DNA from: an uncultured Lachnospiraceae bacterium
Lineage (GTDB): Bacteria; Bacillota; Clostridia; Lachnospirales; Lachnospiraceae
Direction: 5' to 3'
Assembly: GCA_902767065.1 (NCBI GenBank)
Contig: CACXFW010000345.1
Location: 1 to 5,681 of the forward strand
DNA: 5,681 nucleotides
In this document: positions 1-5,681 of the stretch, piece by piece
Numbering within the stretch: the stretch's first letter is position 1
Layout: each line of letters starts with the position of its first letter
Program-made: the position numbers and the translations under genes
Notes under the pieces: generated by a model
Told to the model about the DNA's origin: nothing
The model's database searches: none
The model's input: the letters and a program-made list of their open reading frames with translations, nothing else

Positions 1-669
1 CAGGCGCCGGATGTTTGGCACAATCCCGCAGGTGCTCACCGTAATATCGCGAAGGCTCAGGCATTCCCCCTTCGGATCTCCCATGATCCGGAGAAAACGT
101 ACCAGGTTCTCATAATTGTCCAGAGGCTCTCCGCTTCCCATGATCACAACATGGCTGATGCGCTCTGAAGCATGGCTGCTCATTTCCAGAACCTGCCGGA
201 TCATCTCCCCTGCGCTCAGGTTCCGGACCTTTCCGCCGATCGTAGAAGCGCAGAACCTGCATCCCATCCTGCATCCGACCTGCGACGAGATACAGGCGGA
301 CAGCCCGTAGCTGTAAGGCATCAGAACGGACTCGATCACATTGCCATCCTCCAGCGCGAACAGGAACTTCTGTGTCCCGTCAATGCGCGACGTCAGAACC
401 TGCAGCGTACTGAGTGCCGCAATCCGGTACCTGGCGTCAAGCTCTGTCCGCAGCGCCTTCGGAAGATTCGTCATCTCCTGGAAGGATGAGACATGGTGCA
501 CATGCAGCCACTCGTAGATCTGCCCCGCCCGGAAGATCTCCCGGCCTGACCCGGCCATCCGCTCCTTAAGCTCATTTTTACTCATCTCCAGAATATCCGC
601 CTTCGGCACATCCCTCATCGGCAGATCCGTCTTCGGTCCGTCTACTTCCCCCATCTGCACGTCCGCCAT
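1..669 (-). CDS. rlmN: Dual-specificity RNA methyltransferase RlmN (3' end outside window)
   Basis: Radical-SAM enzyme of the RlmN/Cfr family. RlmN makes 2-methyladenosine at A2503 of 23S rRNA, and in some bacteria at A37 of tRNAs, in the cytoplasm. The window holds 223 codons read from ATG at 669; the family is usually about 345-360 residues, so roughly the last third lies beyond position 1. Seen in the translation: an N-terminal helical region (about 25-80, with FRAGQIYEWLH), the conserved ESVLMP stretch at 113-118, the 4Fe-4S radical-SAM motif CxxxCxxC (C133, C137, C140 in GCRMGCRFCAST), the SAM-contact MGSGEP at 177-182, and VSTCGIVPNI at 211-220. The methyl-carrying C-terminal Cys is not in the window. 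Cfr resistance enzymes share the fold, but the operon context fits RlmN. It follows rsmB by 30 bases. The start is uncertain: a strong AAAGGAG abuts this ATG with no spacer, and GTG at 660 would be spaced normally. The first 20 or so residues look like an extension containing a repeated PKxD motif. Confidence 0.95.
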   Translation of the reverse strand, partial: MADVQMGEVDGPKTDLPMRDVPKADILEMSKNELKERMAGSGREIFRAGQIYEWLHVHHVSSFQEMTNLPKALRTELDARYRIAALSTLQVLTSRIDGTQKFLFALEDGNVIESVLMPYSYGLSACISSQVGCRMGCRFCASTIGGKVRNLSAGEMIRQVLEMSSHASERISHVVIMGSGEPLDNYENLVRFLRIMGDPKGECLSLRDITVSTCGIVPNIRRL

Positions 670-676
670 CTCCTTT
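670..676 (-). promoter_or_regulatory. Ribosome binding site of rlmN, oddly placed
   Basis: AAAGGAG, a near-perfect match to the anti-Shine-Dalgarno sequence, ends directly against the first in-frame ATG (667-669). A gap of zero bases is unfavourable. The GTG at codon 4 (658-660) is 9 bases downstream, a normal spacing, and the ATG at codon 6 (652-654) is 15 bases downstream. The site therefore argues for GTG at 660 as the real start, unless the GGGGG run just upstream serves the ATG at 669. Confidence 0.7.
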
Positions 677-678
677 AC

Positions 679-701
679 CCCCGCCGGGGAGCGCAGCGCT
701 C
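679..701 (-). other. Two short GC-rich hairpins at the rsmB/rlmN junction
   Basis: Reading the minus strand, GAGCGC-T-GCGCTC (701-689) is a 13-base palindrome that includes two bases of the rsmB stop codon. It is followed at once by CCCC-GGC-GGGG (689-679). The two share base 689, so each can form a stem of 4-5 pairs. They sit just upstream of the rlmN ribosome binding site. There is no U-run after them, so they do not look like an intrinsic terminator. They could mark an mRNA processing point or tune rlmN translation, but this is inference. Confidence 0.4.
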
Positions 702-2058
702 ACTCTTCATTTCTCTTCAGCCTCGCGAGGAAGAACCCGTCTGTTTCGTGAATCCCCGGAAGCAGCTGCAGGAATCCTCCCGCGCTCGTCCTTGTACGAA
801 GCTGCTCGGGAATGTACGGATCGATCGACTCCAGATGGAAGGGGAAATTCTCCAGAAAATACTTCAGATTCATCTGATTCTCATCTGCCCCGATCGTACA
901 CGTTGAATAAATCAGCACGCCGCCCGGCTTGACATAGTTCTGGGAAACCGACAGGATCCTGCGCTGGATCCGGATCAGCTCCTCCTGCCTGGCCGGGTTC
1001 ATCCGGTATCGGATATCCTGCTTTTTCCCGATCACGCCAAGTCCCGAACAGGGGACGTCGCAAAGGACGATGTCCGCCCTGTGAAAGGACTCCTGCTCAA
1101 ACACAGTCGCGTCCTTCAGCGCGGCCACCATGTTGATGATTCCAAGGCGCTCGATGTTCTCCTGCATCAGCTCCACCTTGTCTTCATTCTTGTCCCGCGC
1201 CTCCACATACCCGCTCCCCTTGAGCTTGTCCGCAAGATGGGTGCTCTTCCCGCCGGGTGCCGCGCAGACATCGATGCAGTAGTCTCCCCAGTTCGGAGCG
1301 GCCACTTCGGATACCAGCATGGAGCTGACATCCTGCACGTAGATCCATCCCTGGCGGAACGCGGTCAGAGCCTGAAGATAATTGTAGCCACAGATGCGGA
1401 CGGCATAATCAAGGTAAGGATGCTGCTCAACCTCGCAGCCCTCCTCCTTCAGGGAAGCGATAATCTCCTCCCGGGAAACGCGGTCCGTGCGAAGCCTGAC
1501 CGTGACCGGCAGCTCATTGCGGAAAGAATCGCATACCTTCTCCACTTCTTCAAAGGAAAACTGCTCCAGCCATCTCAGAAGAATCCACTGCGGCATGGAA
1601 TAACTGACAGACAGATACTCTACCGGATCCTCCGAAGGCAGCGGATACGCGATCTCATCCATACCTCTGGCGGCAGCGCGCAGCACACCGTTCACAAACC
1701 CCTTCAGATTGTAGAACCCTCTCTTCTGGGCAAGGCGCACCGCTTCATTGACAACCGCGCTGTCCGGAATGCTGTCCATATACTTCAGCTGATAGATGCT
1801 CATGCGAAGAATGTTCCGGATCATCGGTTTCATATTATGGATCGGAACCTTGGAAAAGCACTCGATGATATAATCAATCTGGATCAGGTTTTCCAGAGTC
1901 CCCTCCGTCACGCGGGAAATAAACGCCCGGTCTCTCTTCGGCAGATACTGGTACTTCTCCAGCGTACCTCTCAGCACGATATGGCTGTACGCTTCCTCCT
2001 CCGTGACTTCCATCAGGATGCCCAGAACAACCTCTCTCAGATTCACTGTCCCTGTCAT
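700..2058 (-). CDS. rsmB: 16S rRNA (cytosine-967-C5)-methyltransferase RsmB
   Basis: SAM-dependent enzyme (also called Sun/Fmu) that methylates C967 of 16S rRNA at carbon 5, acting on free 16S rRNA or early small-subunit particles. At 452 residues it is full length for the family. Residues about 5-135 form the NusB-like RNA-binding domain (RAFISRVTEGTLEN, IRNILRMSIYQLKYMD, NEAVRLAQKRGFYNLKGFVN). Residues about 145-450 form the Rossmann methyltransferase: motif I DVCAAPGGKSTHLA at 263-276 binds SAM, D288 and D316 fit the adenosine contacts, DVPCSGLG at 334-341 carries C337, and YSTCT at 384-388 carries C387. By family knowledge the STC cysteine is the nucleophile and the PCS cysteine helps release product, so both are present. 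The ATG at 2058 is the only ATG, GTG or TTG after the in-frame TGA at 2131-2133. Its ribosome binding site is weak (GGGAACGGGA). It lies 113 bases after fmt and 30 bases before rlmN. Confidence 0.96.
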   Translation of the reverse strand: MTGTVNLREVVLGILMEVTEEEAYSHIVLRGTLEKYQYLPKRDRAFISRVTEGTLENLIQIDYIIECFSKVPIHNMKPMIRNILRMSIYQLKYMDSIPDSAVVNEAVRLAQKRGFYNLKGFVNGVLRAAARGMDEIAYPLPSEDPVEYLSVSYSMPQWILLRWLEQFSFEEVEKVCDSFRNELPVTVRLRTDRVSREEIIASLKEEGCEVEQHPYLDYAVRICGYNYLQALTAFRQGWIYVQDVSSMLVSEVAAPNWGDYCIDVCAAPGGKSTHLADKLKGSGYVEARDKNEDKVELMQENIERLGIINMVAALKDATVFEQESFHRADIVLCDVPCSGLGVIGKKQDIRYRMNPARQEELIRIQRRILSVSQNYVKPGGVLIYSTCTIGADENQMNLKYFLENFPFHLESIDPYIPEQLRTRTSAGGFLQLLPGIHETDGFFLARLKRNEE

Positions 2059-2171
2059 AATCCCGTTCCCGCTGTATGTTCCTGCAGATATGATTTTCCA
2101 GGCCCGGCCTGTCTCCTGTCCGCCAGGGCTTCAACGAAGGCTTCGTCTTTACGTGTTTCCTCAGTTTACGA
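2059..2171 (-). other. fmt-rsmB intergenic gap with two small palindromes
   Basis: This 113-base stretch has no gene I can support. It holds two 13-base palindromes, each with one central unpaired base: ACGAAG-C-CTTCGT (2146-2134) and CAGGCC-C-GGCCTG as read on the plus strand (2099-2111). Folded in RNA each would give a stem of about 5 pairs with a 3-base loop. Neither is followed by a U-run, so there is no canonical terminator, and I see no clear promoter. Many Clostridia carry a YugP-type zinc metallopeptidase gene at this place; none is visible here. Confidence 0.5.
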
Positions 2172-3173
2172 TCATCTCTCAGACCGGAAGGCGTCTTTCG
2201 CCTGCACAGGGTATCCCCTGAGAAATGCGCCCGCTTCCATCCGTTTTTTCCCTTCCGGCTGTACCTCCAGGATCCGGACAAGGCCCCTGCCCGTTTGAAC
2301 GGTCAGTCTCTCCCTGGAGGCTTCCACGACCGTTCCCGCTTCGCAGTCGGAAGGCGGCAGCAAATCATCCTTAACAGGGCGACAGTTCTGTGCGTCCTGT
2401 GTTCCGGGACTTCGCGGCACCTCCTCTGCCTTCAGGATCTTCAACATCTTCCCGTTTAAAAAGGAGAAGGTCCCGGGCCACGAATCAAACGCGCGTACCA
2501 TGCGGCAGATCCGGTCTGCTCCCTGGCTCCAGTCAATCAGCCCGGACTGCCGGGTGAGCATCTTTGCATACGGAGTCGGACTTTCCTCAGGCTGCGGCGT
2601 ATAGACCGCGCATCCGTTCAGAATCTGCTCCATCGCCTCCGGGAGAAGCCCGGCTCCCGCTTCCATGAGCGCCAGAAAGAGGCTGTCTCCGGTCTCATCC
2701 TCCCGGACCGGCACTTCTTTCTTCAGGATCATGTCACCGGTATCAAGACCTGCGTTCATCCTCATGATCGTAACGCCGGTCACCTCATCCCCTTCCAGAA
2801 TCGACCACTGGATCGGCGCCGCGCCCCGCCACTTCGGCAGGAGGGACGCATGCACATTCAGGCATCCATAAGGCGGAATATCCAGAATCGACTGTGGTAT
2901 GATCTGGCCAAATGCCGCCGCAACGATAAAGTCCGGACGCAGGGAAGCGATCAGCTGCACATTTTCCGGGGTGCGGATCCGCTCCGGCTGGTAAACCGCA
3001 ATTCCCAGCGAAAGCGCCAGCTCCTTGACCGGCGGCATCTGCAGCCTGCCCTTTCGTCCCTTCGGCCGGTCCGGCTGTGTAAATGCCGCAATCACCTCAT
3101 GACCTGCACCGGTCAGGGCCTTCAGAATCCCCGCCGCGAAGTCCGGGGTTCCCATAAATACCACACGGGCCAT
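2172..3173 (-). CDS. fmt: Methionyl-tRNA formyltransferase Fmt
   Basis: Transfers a formyl group from 10-formyltetrahydrofolate to the amino group of Met on initiator tRNA, making fMet-tRNA for translation initiation in the cytoplasm. Residues 1-205 form the formyltransferase Rossmann domain: VVFMGTPDFA at 4-13, the RPKGRKGR tRNA-contact loop at 36-43, catalytic N106 and H108 in NVHASLLPKWRGAAPI, and D144 in GLDTGDM. These three match the catalytic Asn-His-Asp set of the E. coli enzyme. Residues about 210-333 are the C-terminal OB-fold tRNA-binding domain, with FDSWPGTFSF and EVQPEGKKRMEAGAFLRG. At 333 residues it is some 15-20 longer than usual, and the excess appears to be a low-conservation linker at about 253-279. 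ATG at 3173 is supported by GAGGAG nine bases upstream. Its neighbour def encodes the enzyme that removes the formyl group, a very common pairing. Confidence 0.97.
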   Translation of the reverse strand: MARVVFMGTPDFAAGILKALTGAGHEVIAAFTQPDRPKGRKGRLQMPPVKELALSLGIAVYQPERIRTPENVQLIASLRPDFIVAAAFGQIIPQSILDIPPYGCLNVHASLLPKWRGAAPIQWSILEGDEVTGVTIMRMNAGLDTGDMILKKEVPVREDETGDSLFLALMEAGAGLLPEAMEQILNGCAVYTPQPEESPTPYAKMLTRQSGLIDWSQGADRICRMVRAFDSWPGTFSFLNGKMLKILKAEEVPRSPGTQDAQNCRPVKDDLLPPSDCEAGTVVEASRERLTVQTGRGLVRILEVQPEGKKRMEAGAFLRGYPVQAKDAFRSER

Positions 3174-3270
3174 TCTTCTTCACTCCTCTATAACCAACCG
3201 TTTATTCCTGACAATCTCCGTTCGGATTCAGATCCCGTAATCGAAACTGCTTCGCCCCTCAGGACTCGAA
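3174..3270 (-). other. def-fmt intergenic gap
   Basis: These 97 bases separate the def TAG stop from the fmt ATG. Apart from the fmt ribosome binding site I see only a weak hairpin possibility (GGAT-CTGA-ATCC, about 3235-3224) and a promoter-like pair (TTGTCA, 16 bases, TATAGA) that overlaps the ribosome binding site and so is unlikely to serve fmt. No small gene is evident. Confidence 0.5.
3183..3188 (-). promoter_or_regulatory. Ribosome binding site of fmt
   Basis: GAGGAG lies 9 bases upstream of the ATG at 3171-3173. It fixes the fmt start, and the protein then begins MARVVFMGTPDF, as expected for the family. Confidence 0.85.
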
Positions 3271-3777
3271 CTATCCAACAGAATCCGGCTCCTTTCCGGC
3301 TTCGTCTTCTTCCTCGTCCCCGGTTGTGTCAAACAGCTCGCCCTTCACCCTGGAGGTATACATCACGCCCTCCAGATGATCCAACTCATGGCAGATCGCG
3401 CGTGCAAGCAGCTCCTCTCCCTCGATCCTGACCGGAACCATGTTTTCGTCAAAACCTTCCACAATCACATGGTTCGGCCTGACAACCACGCCTGCCTTCC
3501 CGGGAACGGAAAGACAGCCCTCATTTCCTTCCTGCTCCCCATCCTGTTCGACGATCTTCGGGTTGACCAGCACGATCGGCCCTTCCCCGATATCGATGAC
3601 GACAATCCGCCTCAGCACGCCCACCTGCGGGGCGGCAAGGCCGACGCCCTCCGCTTCATACATCGTCTCGAACATATCCGCGACAAGTTCCTTCAGGCGG
3701 GGCGTCATCTCCCTGACCTCCCTGCACTTTTTTGTCAGGATCTCATCCCCGATCTCTCGAATGTTTCTCAATGCCAT
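3271..3777 (-). CDS. def: Peptide deformylase Def
   Basis: Metalloenzyme that removes the N-formyl group from nascent proteins as they leave the ribosome, the step before Met aminopeptidase. The 168-residue product has the three family motifs: motif I GVGLAAPQVG at 44-53 (Q51 stabilises the transition state), motif II EGCLS at 86-90 with metal ligand C88, and motif III HELDH at 130-134 with ligands H130 and H134 and catalytic E131. The metal is usually Fe2+ in cells. After the core, residues about 147-168 form an acidic tail (TTGDEEEDEAGKEPDSVG) with no known role. The start is ATG at 3777, giving MALRNIREIGDEIL; GGAGG sits 7 bases upstream. The frame stays open for 21 more codons into priA, but that extension has neither a ribosome binding site nor family similarity. 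Only 16 bases separate it from the priA stop, which suggests translational coupling. Confidence 0.97.
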   Translation of the reverse strand: MALRNIREIGDEILTKKCREVREMTPRLKELVADMFETMYEAEGVGLAAPQVGVLRRIVVIDIGEGPIVLVNPKIVEQDGEQEGNEGCLSVPGKAGVVVRPNHVIVEGFDENMVPVRIEGEELLARAICHELDHLEGVMYTSRVKGELFDTTGDEEEDEAGKEPDSVG

Positions 3778-3784
3778 CTGTCTG

Positions 3785-3789
3785 CCTCC
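3785..3789 (-). promoter_or_regulatory. Ribosome binding site of def
   Basis: GGAGG lies 7 bases before ATG 3775-3777, inside the 16-base priA-def gap. It decides the def start against the longer in-frame reading from 3840. Its closeness to the priA stop fits coupled translation. Confidence 0.88.
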
Positions 3790-3793
3790 GGTC

Positions 3794-5681
3794 TTATATT
3801 GTTGTCTCAAAAGTAATCTCGATGTTCGAGAACCCTTCATTCATCCCGATATACTTCTCAAGCCAGCCCCTTGCGCGTCTGAGCCCGGCTCCTGTACCGC
3901 CCTTCAGGTACAGCACCATTCTCCACACATCCGCAATCCGGGCGACAGGCTCATCCACCGGTCCCAGGATCGCCACCGGCTCCTTTCCTTTCACCCTCTC
4001 CAGGAACTTTCTCACATAGCCCGCTGCGAGAATGAGATGATCCTTGTCCAGGCAGCTCATATGAACTGCCAGAAGACTCCCTGCCGGCGGGTATCCCGCA
4101 TCCGACCGAAACCGCATCTCCCGCTCATAGAACGCGTCATAGTCCTGCGCCGCAGCGCAGCGGATCGCGTAATGCTCCGGCATGCACGTCTGAATCAGGA
4201 CCCTGCCTTCCCTGTCCGCCCGGCCGGCGCGCCCGGCCGCCTGCGTCAGAAGCTGGAAAGTACGTTCACTCGCTGTGTAATCCGGAAGATTCAGGGACAG
4301 ATCCGCCAGAAGGATTCCCATCAGTGTGACGTCAGGAAAGTCATGTCCCTTGACGATCATCTGCGTGCCGATCAGGATATCCGCCTCGTGACCGGCAAAC
4401 GCGGACAGCACATTGAGTTCGCCATCCTTGCCCTGCGCGGTATCCCGGTCAAGCCGCAGAACCCGCGCGTTCGGGAAGATCTGCTTCACACGATCTTCCA
4501 CCTGCTGCGTGCCGTACCGGAAGGTGCGCAGATACCTGCTCCCGCACTCCGGACACTGAGCCGGCATCGGTGTGGTATAGCCGCAGTAATGGCAGACCAG
4601 GTTTCCTGTCGTGTGGAGCGTCAGGGATACCTCGCAATGAGGACATCGCATCGCATGCCCGCAGGACACGCAGACCACAGATCCGGAATAACCGCGGCGG
4701 TTCAGAAAGAGCATCACCTGTTCCTTGCGCCCGAGCGCCTCATGCATCGCCTCCTGCAGGCTTTCACTCAGCATCAGGCTGCCTGAAGAAAGAGCCTCCT
4801 GCCGAAGGTCCACGATCTGTGTCGCGGGAAGCGTGCTGCTCCCCGCCCTGCGGTCCAGGCGGATCAGTCCGATCTCGTGGTTCCTTGCAGCAAATGACGC
4901 TTCCATGGACGGTGTCGCAGAGCCGAGCACCACGCACGCTCCCTCCAGGCTCCCCCGGCGAAACGCGACCTCCCTCGCATGATAGCGGGGAGACTGCTCA
5001 CTGCGGTAGCTCTCCTCGTGCTCTTCGTCGATGACGATCATCCCAAGGTTCGGAAACGGAGTGAACAGGGCGGACCTGGGACCGATCATCACATCCAGGT
5101 CCCCCTGTGCGGCACGGTCAAACTGATCCTGCCTTTCGCCTGCGCTCATCCTGGAATGGATCACGGACACCCTTCCGTTGAAGCGGTGATAGAAACGCAT
5201 CAATGTCTGATAGGTCAGTGCAATCTCCGGGATCAGGACGATCGCCTGCTTCCCGCCTGCGACAACACGGGCGATGAGCTCGATATAGACTTCCGTCTTC
5301 CCGCTTCCGGTCACACCCTGGATCAGGAACCGGCTGTCCGGTTTTTCTTCCATAGCCGCCTGGATGCGTTCTACCGCCTGCCTCTGGTCCTCATTCAGCT
5401 CCACCCTGGCATGGAAAAATGCATCCGGCAGCGCCGGATTGCGGTAGACCCTTGTCCGCTCTATCGTCACGAATCCCTTCGCCGCAAGTGTGCGGATCAC
5501 CGCGCCGGTCACATGCAGCTTCCCCGTACACACTTCATACGGAAGCTGCTTCTCCTGGACCAGCGCTTCCATCAGGCGAAGGCGCGCGTTCTGATGGAGA
5601 CGTCTCATTTCTTCCATCGACCGCACGGCGCTCTCTTCCGGAACCGCCAGGCAGACTATCCGTTTTTGCTTTGCCGAAGTC
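3794..5681 (-). CDS. priA: Primosomal protein N' / replication-restart helicase PriA (5' end outside window)
   Basis: Superfamily 2 DNA helicase that binds abandoned replication forks, unwinds 3'-to-5' and starts reloading of the replicative helicase. The window holds 628 complete codons to the TAA at 3794-3796; PriA is usually about 730-820 residues, so the N-terminal fork-binding (3'BD) domain lies upstream of 5681. Numbering from the first full codon: the remainder of the winged-helix region (about 1-85), Walker A GVTGSGKT at 122-129, IVLIPEIALT at 147-156, the DEEH box at 218-221, and LGSATPSME at about 252-260. Eight cysteines in four CxxC pairs (337/340, 346/349, 363/366, 376/379) bind two zinc ions. 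Motif V (GTQMIVKGHDFP) and motif VI (TQAAGRAGR, 479-487) follow, then a C-terminal domain. All helicase and zinc residues are intact. A GTG at 5626 is in frame but lies inside the winged-helix region, so it is not the start. Head gene of the visible operon. Confidence 0.97.
   Translation of the reverse strand, partial: TSAKQKRIVCLAVPEESAVRSMEEMRRLHQNARLRLMEALVQEKQLPYEVCTGKLHVTGAVIRTLAAKGFVTIERTRVYRNPALPDAFFHARVELNEDQRQAVERIQAAMEEKPDSRFLIQGVTGSGKTEVYIELIARVVAGGKQAIVLIPEIALTYQTLMRFYHRFNGRVSVIHSRMSAGERQDQFDRAAQGDLDVMIGPRSALFTPFPNLGMIVIDEEHEESYRSEQSPRYHAREVAFRRGSLEGACVVLGSATPSMEASFAARNHEIGLIRLDRRAGSSTLPATQIVDLRQEALSSGSLMLSESLQEAMHEALGRKEQVMLFLNRRGYSGSVVCVSCGHAMRCPHCEVSLTLHTTGNLVCHYCGYTTPMPAQCPECGSRYLRTFRYGTQQVEDRVKQIFPNARVLRLDRDTAQGKDGELNVLSAFAGHEADILIGTQMIVKGHDFPDVTLMGILLADLSLNLPDYTASERTFQLLTQAAGRAGRADREGRVLIQTCMPEHYAIRCAAAQDYDAFYEREMRFRSDAGYPPAGSLLAVHMSCLDKDHLILAAGYVRKFLERVKGKEPVAILGPVDEPVARIADVWRMVLYLKGGTGAGLRRARGWLEKYIGMNEGFSNIEITFETTI

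Noticed and set aside
1..669. Whether this radical-SAM gene might be a Cfr-type resistance methyltransferase
   Set aside because: The position directly after rsmB in the standard housekeeping cluster and the absence of mobile-element signs favour RlmN. The C-terminal part is missing, so a final motif check is not possible here.
1874..2281. 135-codon minus-strand open frame spanning the fmt-rsmB gap, a candidate small gene
   Set aside because: It overlaps the coding ends of both fmt and rsmB heavily in another frame. Its translation is low-complexity and Arg/Gly-rich, with no family signature and no HExxH motif.
1081..2298. 405-codon plus-strand open frame antisense to rsmB and the end of fmt
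   Set aside because: It has a GTG start without a ribosome binding site and runs across two genes and their gap. The composition is shadow-like and there are no recognisable motifs.
3187..3214. Possible promoter before fmt: TTGTCA (3214-3209), 16-base spacer, TATAGA (3192-3187)
   Set aside because: The -10 part overlaps the fmt ribosome binding site, so transcription would start after it and give a leader without a binding site. The match to consensus is also modest.
3778..3840. 21-codon N-terminal extension of def beginning at 3840
   Set aside because: It overlaps the end of priA, lacks a ribosome binding site and has no family similarity. The ATG at 3777 has an ideal GGAGG seven bases upstream.
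4222..4238. GC-rich inverted repeat with GGCCGG and CCGGCC arms around an 8-base GGCGCGCC palindrome
   Set aside because: It is explained by Gly, Arg and Ala codons of the conserved PriA motif VI (AGRAGRADREGR).
3440..4786. 448-codon open frame on the plus strand antisense to def and priA
   Set aside because: It lies opposite two genes with complete family motifs. It has no good ribosome binding site, and its translation is rich in Arg, His, Pro and Ser as expected of an antisense shadow in GC-rich DNA.
5624..5626. GTG as start of a shortened priA
   Set aside because: The frame stays open to the window edge and the upstream codons (KQKRIVCLAVPEES) match the PriA winged-helix region, so the gene continues beyond the window.

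Overview
This window is a piece of conserved chromosomal housekeeping DNA from a Gram-positive anaerobe. It is most likely a member of the class Clostridia, and the protein sequences have a Lachnospiraceae flavour. Supporting signs are the gene order priA-def-fmt-rsmB-rlmN, strong AGGAGG-type ribosome binding sites, and Clostridia-like motifs such as MGSGEP in RlmN and ERTFQLLTQAAGRAGR in PriA. The DNA looks GC-rich for that group, judged by eye and not computed. I cannot name a genus or species.

All five genes lie on the minus strand, so the operon reads from high to low coordinates. The window opens inside priA (replication-restart helicase; 5' end missing). Next come def (peptide deformylase, only 16 bases after priA), fmt (methionyl-tRNA formyltransferase, after a 97-base gap), rsmB (16S rRNA m5C967 methyltransferase, after a 113-base gap) and the first part of rlmN (23S rRNA/tRNA m2A methyltransferase, after about 30 bases; 3' end missing). 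No gap exceeds 113 bases. I see no convincing promoter or intrinsic terminator, so the genes are probably co-transcribed from a promoter upstream of the window.

The genes work together around protein synthesis. Fmt puts the formyl group on initiator Met-tRNA and Def removes it from the new protein. RsmB and RlmN modify ribosomal RNA in, respectively, the small-subunit P-site region and the large-subunit peptidyl-transferase/exit region. PriA, a DNA helicase that reloads stalled replication forks, is a common passenger at the head of this cluster in Firmicutes.

I found no mobile element, CRISPR array, RNA gene or defence system, and nothing that looks like an undescribed system. The points worth a second look are small: the start of rlmN is ambiguous and its N-terminus carries a duplicated motif; two short GC-rich hairpins sit at the rsmB stop/rlmN start junction; the fmt-rsmB gap holds two 13-base palindromes and lacks the metallopeptidase gene I expected there; and Fmt has a long inter-domain linker. 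Large open frames on the plus strand are antisense shadows of the real genes.
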